A DNA stretch of 8,766 bases from Clostridia bacterium (lineage in GTDB: Bacteria > Bacillota > Clostridia > UMGS1883), in assembly GCA_017468215.1 (NCBI GenBank), contig JAFUJG010000087.1:1-8766 (forward strand), written 5' to 3'. The position numbers and the translations under genes are program-made. Shown piece by piece: positions 5,475 to 8,766 of this stretch (within the stretch, counting starts at the first letter, position 1; each line of letters begins with the position of its first letter). Below the pieces are notes generated by a model. It saw only the letters and a list, made by a program, of their open reading frames with translations, did no database searches and had not been told where the DNA came from.

Positions 5475-6651
5475 ATTCTCGTCTTCCTTCCTGCAAATCA
5501 CGCCATACGGGTGACATATTTCTGAGCTGAGAAACAACCTTCGGCACAACGTCCAAAATGTGGTCAATTTCTTCCTCTGTATTTTCTGCCGAGAGCGAAA
5601 GCCTCAGCGAGCCGTGAGCAATGTCATGAGGTCTGCCGATAGCCATGAGCACATGGCTGGGGTCAAGTGAGCCTGATGTACAAGCTGAGCCTGAGGATGC
5701 ACATACACCGTTCATATCTAACAGCAGCAACAATGCTTCGCCCTCGATACCTTCAAAGCAAAAATGCACATTACCTGCCAAACGGCTTTCCTTGTCGCCG
5801 TTTAAAATTGAGTGAGGCACCTTAGAAAGGCCCTCGATTAACCTGTCACGCATTTTTAACAGCTTTTCTGTATGAGCATCAATATTGCTGCAGGCATCCT
5901 CAAACGCCGCAGCCATACCCATAATTGCGGGAATGTTTTCTGTGCCTGCTCTCTTGCCTCTTTCCTGTGCGCCGCCCTCAATAACATTTGCGAGCATAAT
6001 ACCTCTGCGTGCATAAAGAGCACCTATACCCTTAGGTCCGTGGAATTTATGTGCCGAAAGAGACAGCATATCGATATTTTGCTCTTTAACATTTATTTTT
6101 ATGTGTCCTGCCGCCTGTACAGCGTCGGTATGGAAAAGCACGCCCTTCTCCTTACAAACTGCACCAATCTCTGCAATAGGCATTACAGAACCAATTTCGT
6201 TATTTGCATACATTATTGTAACAAGGCAGGTATCCTCACGGATTGCATCCTTAACCTGCTGAGCTGTTACCATACCATTTTCATGTACATCTAAAAGCTC
6301 AATCTCATAGCCCTGCTTTTCAAGCTTTTTAAGAGTGTGAAGCACTGCATGGTGCTCAAAAGCAGTTGAAATGATATGCTTTTTGTTTTTTCTTGCACCT
6401 ATAGTTGCCGCAGAAACAATTGCCTGATTGTCAGCCTCGCTGCCGCCTGATGTGAAAATAATTTCAAAGGGCTCACAGCCAAGATTTTTAGCCATAATTG
6501 CTCTTGCACGGTCAAGATGCTCCTTTGCCTCCTGACCAACAGAGTGTAAGCTTGAGGGGTTTCCGTAAACTTCACTCATATAAGGCATCATTGCCTTGAT
6601 TGCCACATCGCTCATACGTGTCGTTGCGGCATTATCTGCATAAACTTTCAT
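5461..6651 (-). CDS. iscS: Cysteine desulfurase, IscS/NifS class
   Basis: 396 residues, normal for the class. PLP enzyme that takes sulfur from cysteine as a persulfide, giving alanine. Visible features: start MKVYADNAATTRM, SGGSEADN (68-75), the pair EHHA (99-102), NNEIGS (150-155), HTDAVQA (174-180), the PLP lysine Lys202 in SLSAHKFHGPKG, RAGTEN (234-239), and the catalytic Cys324 in SSGSACTSGSLDPSHVL, whose long loop marks the IscS/NifS group rather than SufS. AAGGA lies 8 nt before the ATG. It follows cysK by 20 nt and overlaps iscU by 14 nt, so it is in a coupled operon with its partner scaffold. Since nadA follows, it may also serve the role of the NifS protein linked to NAD synthesis in Bacillus. 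Confidence 0.96.
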   Translation of the reverse strand: MKVYADNAATTRMSDVAIKAMMPYMSEVYGNPSSLHSVGQEAKEHLDRARAIMAKNLGCEPFEIIFTSGGSEADNQAIVSAATIGARKNKKHIISTAFEHHAVLHTLKKLEKQGYEIELLDVHENGMVTAQQVKDAIREDTCLVTIMYANNEIGSVMPIAEIGAVCKEKGVLFHTDAVQAAGHIKINVKEQNIDMLSLSAHKFHGPKGIGALYARRGIMLANVIEGGAQERGKRAGTENIPAIMGMAAAFEDACSNIDAHTEKLLKMRDRLIEGLSKVPHSILNGDKESRLAGNVHFCFEGIEGEALLLLLDMNGVCASSGSACTSGSLDPSHVLMAIGRPHDIAHGSLRLSLSAENTEEEIDHILDVVPKVVSQLRNMSPVWRDLQEGRREYVIQ

Positions 6652-6671
6652 ATCTGTAATCCTTCTTTCAC

Positions 6672-7604
6672 TTACTTTTCATCCGTAAACATAGCTGTTG
6701 AGAGGTATCTGTCACCGGTATCGGGCAAAAGTACAACAATGTTTTTACCTTCGTTTTCAGGTCGGAGAGCAACCTGTATTGCCGCACAAAGTGCCGCACC
6801 TGAGCTTATGCCCACAAGTACGCCGGTTTTTTTGCCCATTATTCTGCCCCATTTAAAAGCATCCTCGTCACTAATGGGAATAATTTCGTCGTATATTTCG
6901 CAATTTAAAACATTTGGGATAAACCCTGCACCTATTCCCTGTATTTTATGACCTCCGCTTTTGCCTCCCGACAATACATTTGAACCCTCGGGCTCAACAC
7001 CGACTATTTCAGTATTTGTATTTTTACTCTTTAAATATTCACCAACGCCTGTAATTGTGCCGCCTGTGCCTATACCTGCCACAAAAATGTCAATCTTACC
7101 GTCAAGGTCAGAGTAAATTTCGGGGCCTGTTGTGTCAAAATGTGCTTTGGGATTTGACGGATTGTCAAACTGACCGGGAATAAAGCTGTTTTCGATTTCT
7201 TTGGTTAATTCCTCGGCTTTTTTTATGGCACCTGTCATACCAAGTTTTCCGTCGGTAAGAACAAGCTCTGCACCGTATGCAGACATAAGCATCCGTCGCT
7301 CAATACTCATTGTGTCGGGCATAACAATTATAACCCTATAGCCTCTTGCTGCAGCAACAAGTGCAAGACCTATGCCTGTATTGCCGCTGGTAGGCTCAAT
7401 AATAACAGAATTTTCATTTATTGCTCCGCTTTTTTCAGCATCGTCAAGCATCGCTTTGGCAACTCTGTCCTTAACGCTGCCACCGGGATTAAAATATTCC
7501 AGCTTGGCAAAAAGCTTTGCCTTAAGCCCAAATTCTCTCTCTATATTGGAAAGCTCTAAAAGAGGTGTATTTCCTATCAATTCGTCAATTGATTTGTATA
7601 GCAT
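6672..7604 (-). CDS. cysK: O-acetylserine sulfhydrylase (cysteine synthase A)
   Basis: 310 residues, standard length. Joins O-acetylserine with sulfide to give cysteine, using PLP. The PLP lysine is Lys45 in GGSVKDR; the substrate loop is PTSGNTG (71-77), the phosphate-binding loop GIGTGGT (177-183), and IQGIGAGFIP (221-230), VGISSGA (264-270) and PDTGDRYLST (294-303) are all typical. The ATG at 7604 has GGGAG upstream, 7 nt away. It is the first gene after a consensus promoter with an inverted-repeat operator and would feed cysteine to the desulfurase encoded next. Cystathionine beta-synthase relatives share the fold, but the motif set and length fit CysK best. Confidence 0.95.
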   Translation of the reverse strand: MLYKSIDELIGNTPLLELSNIEREFGLKAKLFAKLEYFNPGGSVKDRVAKAMLDDAEKSGAINENSVIIEPTSGNTGIGLALVAAARGYRVIIVMPDTMSIERRMLMSAYGAELVLTDGKLGMTGAIKKAEELTKEIENSFIPGQFDNPSNPKAHFDTTGPEIYSDLDGKIDIFVAGIGTGGTITGVGEYLKSKNTNTEIVGVEPEGSNVLSGGKSGGHKIQGIGAGFIPNVLNCEIYDEIIPISDEDAFKWGRIMGKKTGVLVGISSGAALCAAIQVALRPENEGKNIVVLLPDTGDRYLSTAMFTDEK

Positions 7605-7656
7605 AAAAACACTCCCTGCAATATAAATGTTTTGTTCAGCAATATCGCTTTACAAG

Positions 7657-7685
7657 ATTATATTGCAATAAACCTACTTTGTCAA
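7657..7685 (-). promoter_or_regulatory. Consensus promoter of the cysK-iscS-iscU-nadA operon
   Basis: On the minus strand a perfect TTGACA (7685-7680), 17-nt spacer and perfect TATAAT (7662-7657). Transcription would start near 7650, about 45 nt before the cysK ATG. Such a strong promoter normally needs a repressor, and an inverted repeat overlaps the -35. Confidence 0.85.
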
Positions 7686-7692
7686 TAGGTTT
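7670..7692. promoter_or_regulatory. Candidate IscR/Rrf2 operator over the cysK promoter -35
   Basis: AAACCTA (7670-7676) and TAGGTTT (7686-7692) form a perfect 7-bp inverted repeat with a 9-nt spacer that contains most of the TTGACA box. Rrf2-family dimers bind sites of this size, and the iscR gene is directly upstream, so a repressor bound here would block the promoter. A second inverted repeat, GCAATAT (7639-7645) with ATATTGC (7660-7666), overlaps the -10. Assignment to IscR is by position and symmetry only. Confidence 0.6.
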
Positions 7693-7704
7693 AGTAGAGT
7701 TTTA

Positions 7705-8136
7705 TTATATTACGTAATTATCGCCGCTGTTTTTTCCAAAAGCCAGATCAGCTATGGTAACGCTCTCAAGGTAATTGTCAATCACCTTATCAAGCCCCTC
7801 CCATAAAGGAAGTGTTTTACATTCTTCTGCGGATGTGCATGCATTTGGCTTACAGTCAAGACAGCTTACAGGGGTCAAGGAGCCTTCAGTAATTTTAAGG
7901 ATACTTCCTACAGTATATTCCTCAGGCTTTTTGGAAAGCTTATATCCTCCGCCCTTGCCTCTGACACCTATTAAAAGACCTGCTTTTGTAAGGGAAGCAA
8001 TAATACTCTCAAGATATTTTTCGCTTATATTATGTCTTAATGCTACATCGTTAAGCTTAATATAATCATCACTGTTCTGTTCGGCAATATCAATCATAAC
8101 CTTAAGTGCATATCTGCCACGTGATGTTATCTTCAT
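7705..8136 (-). CDS. iscR: Rrf2-family transcriptional regulator, IscR-like
   Basis: 143 residues. An N-terminal winged helix-turn-helix begins MKITSRGRYALKVMIDIA; LNDVALRHNISEKYLESII is the recognition region and VRGKGGGYKLSK the wing. A cysteine cluster follows: Cys92, Cys95, Cys100 and Cys106 (SCLDCKPNAC, then EEC), where IscR proteins bind a 2Fe-2S cluster. This makes a cluster-sensing IscR more likely than CymR, which controls cysteine genes in Bacillus and lacks these cysteines. I chose the ATG at 8136, with GGGAG 7 nt upstream; a TTG at 8154 in frame would add six residues made from the ribosome binding site itself. It has its own promoter and precedes the operon by 100 nt. Probable role: repress the operon according to Fe-S or cysteine supply. 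Confidence 0.9.
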   Translation of the reverse strand: MKITSRGRYALKVMIDIAEQNSDDYIKLNDVALRHNISEKYLESIIASLTKAGLLIGVRGKGGGYKLSKKPEEYTVGSILKITEGSLTPVSCLDCKPNACTSAEECKTLPLWEGLDKVIDNYLESVTIADLAFGKNSGDNYVI

Positions 8137-8168
8137 ACTATCTCTCCCTTCCAAATTATCGCTATTAT

Positions 8169-8197
8169 ATTATACTACTATTAATTTCAAATTTCAA
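8169..8197 (-). promoter_or_regulatory. Promoter of iscR
   Basis: On the minus strand TTGAAA (8197-8192), a 17-nt spacer and TATAAT (8174-8169), with a second overlapping TATAAT five bases on. Predicted start near 8162, about 26 nt before the iscR ATG. No clear copy of the AAACCTA/TAGGTTT inverted repeat is seen here, so autoregulation through the same site is not evident. Confidence 0.7.
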
Positions 8198-8200
8198 CAT

Positions 8201-8234
8201 AAAAGCGAGAGATTTTTTAAAATCTCTCGCTTTT
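8201..8234 (-). terminator. Terminator after the small membrane protein gene
   Basis: AAAAGCGAGAGATTTT (8201-8216) and its perfect complement at 8219-8234 form a long stem (effectively about 14 bp once a loop is allowed). On the minus strand the stem ends in CTTTTAT. It lies 8 nt after the membrane protein stop and directly before the iscR -35 box, separating the two units. Confidence 0.85.
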
Positions 8235-8242
8235 GAATTTTT

Positions 8243-8545
8243 TCACTTATTTTTCTGATTTATCCATTTGAAAACAAGGTGAGTTACCTTTGCCAAAAGC
8301 ATTCCGGCAAGCATTATGAAAACGGCAATAAATATTACAACTGCCGCAAACACATGACCATTACCAAGCATTCCCATGCTCATGCATCCGAAAACACCCG
8401 CATAGAGCAGCAATGCAGCAACGGATAAGACTAAGCAAAAATACAAGGGTATCATTTTAACATGCTTATTTTTCACCTTAAAGAATAACAACAGCTGCAA
8501 TAGGTAAAACACAATAAATATTCCGATTGCAAGACGTATATGCAT
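8243..8545 (-). CDS. Small membrane protein of unknown function
   Basis: 100 residues with three predicted membrane helices, about 4-23, 31-53 and 64-88, joined by short loops (KVKNKHVK basic, then GCMSMGMLGNGH) and ending in a basic tail KWINQKNK. No catalytic motif is visible and I do not recognise the family. The ATG at 8545 is preceded by GAGG about 10 nt upstream. It is 15 nt downstream of the gene at the right edge and followed by a terminator, so the two probably form the end of one operon that enters from outside the window. Confidence 0.7.
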   Translation of the reverse strand: MHIRLAIGIFIVFYLLQLLLFFKVKNKHVKMIPLYFCLVLSVAALLLYAGVFGCMSMGMLGNGHVFAAVVIFIAVFIMLAGMLLAKVTHLVFKWINQKNK

Positions 8546-8560
8546 TAGCTCACATCCTCA

Positions 8561-8766
8561 TTAATTTTCCAATATTTCTATCAGCTTGTCAAGGAAGGAT
8601 TCCTCTCCTAAGGTATTGATTTTGAAAAACATAGCCTGGCTTCCGCCCGATGTGATTGCAGAAACATGCACCTTATCATCCTTACCGAACACTGTGACGT
8701 TCATGCTCACACGGTTTCCGCCCATGTAGCTGTAGCGTTCAAAAACGAGCACGCCGCATTTAACTG
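8561..8766 (-). CDS. 3' part of a small conserved protein, DUF6054-like
   Basis: The gene enters from the right edge; 67 codons plus the stop are present. The visible protein runs VKCGVLVFERYSYMGGNRVS, then MNVTVFGKDDKVHVSAI, TSGGSQAMFFKIN and ends LIEILEN. The frame stays open to the edge, so the GTG at 8752 is probably an internal codon rather than the start. The pattern KCGVLVFERYS and SGGSQAMFFK resembles small clostridial proteins that I recall as DUF6054, function unknown; this is recognition from memory. It looks like a compact cytoplasmic alpha/beta protein without signal peptide in the part seen. Confidence 0.6.
   Translation of the reverse strand, partial: VKCGVLVFERYSYMGGNRVSMNVTVFGKDDKVHVSAITSGGSQAMFFKINTLGEESFLDKLIEILEN

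Noticed and set aside
5475..5567. Longer N-terminus for IscU
   Set aside because: That stretch is the 3' part of iscS in another frame; IscU proteins begin at the MLYSKTVMDHF position.
5872..6294. Plus-strand 140-codon frame antisense to iscS
   Set aside because: Cys- and His-rich translation with no family signal, lying wholly opposite a well-conserved gene.
1..8766. CRISPR array, tRNA, rRNA, transposase or phage genes
   Set aside because: No spaced direct repeats, cloverleaf sequence, transposase or integrase motifs were found on either strand.

Overview
The window looks like a chromosomal segment of a low-to-moderate GC, spore-forming member of the Clostridia. Reasons: a CwlD-type amidase next to a PdaB-type polysaccharide deacetylase, strong GGAGG-like ribosome binding sites, TTG start codons, consensus sigma-A promoters, and a clostridial-style cysteine/Fe-S gene set. 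A narrower assignment (for example Oscillospirales) would be a guess.

Left part (1-2525). On the minus strand, ssb (two OB-fold-like halves, no canonical acidic tail) is followed by the start of ruvX, which runs off the left edge and has its own good promoter. Diverging from ssb, on the plus strand, is a tight two-gene unit, cwlD and a pdaB-like deacetylase, both starting with TTG and overlapping by 4 nt (TTGA). It ends at a 17-bp perfect-stem terminator shared with the convergent lipoprotein gene.

Middle part (2526-4097). This is the most unusual region. A self-contained transcription unit on the minus strand encodes an unrecognised lipoprotein. It has an extended -10 promoter and a leader of about 190 nt. 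The leader holds four copies of one 8-nt element arranged A, B, C, D. A and B form a 14-bp closing helix. C and D form an intrinsic terminator directly before the ribosome binding site. B can also pair with D. This is the layout of an attenuator or riboswitch, and I do not recognise the class. Right of this unit lies a 244-bp second copy of the 3' end of the pdaB-like gene, with no indels, 34 of 80 codons changed, and 26 of those changes silent. The lipoprotein unit is therefore sandwiched between an intact pdaB and a diverged pdaB remnant, which points to a past insertion, duplication or allele replacement.

Right part (4055-8242). On the minus strand, an IscR/Rrf2 regulator gene is followed by cysK, iscS, iscU and nadA, ending at a strong terminator. 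The cysK promoter is a perfect TTGACA-17-TATAAT, and its -35 box lies inside a 7-bp inverted repeat that is a good candidate IscR operator. The set makes biochemical sense: CysK makes cysteine, IscS takes its sulfur, IscU builds the Fe-S cluster, and NadA is a 4Fe-4S enzyme that needs it.

Right edge (8243-8766). Upstream of iscR, and separated from it by a terminator, are a small three-helix membrane protein and the 3' end of a small conserved protein resembling the DUF6054 family. No tRNA, rRNA, CRISPR array, transposase or integrase was seen.
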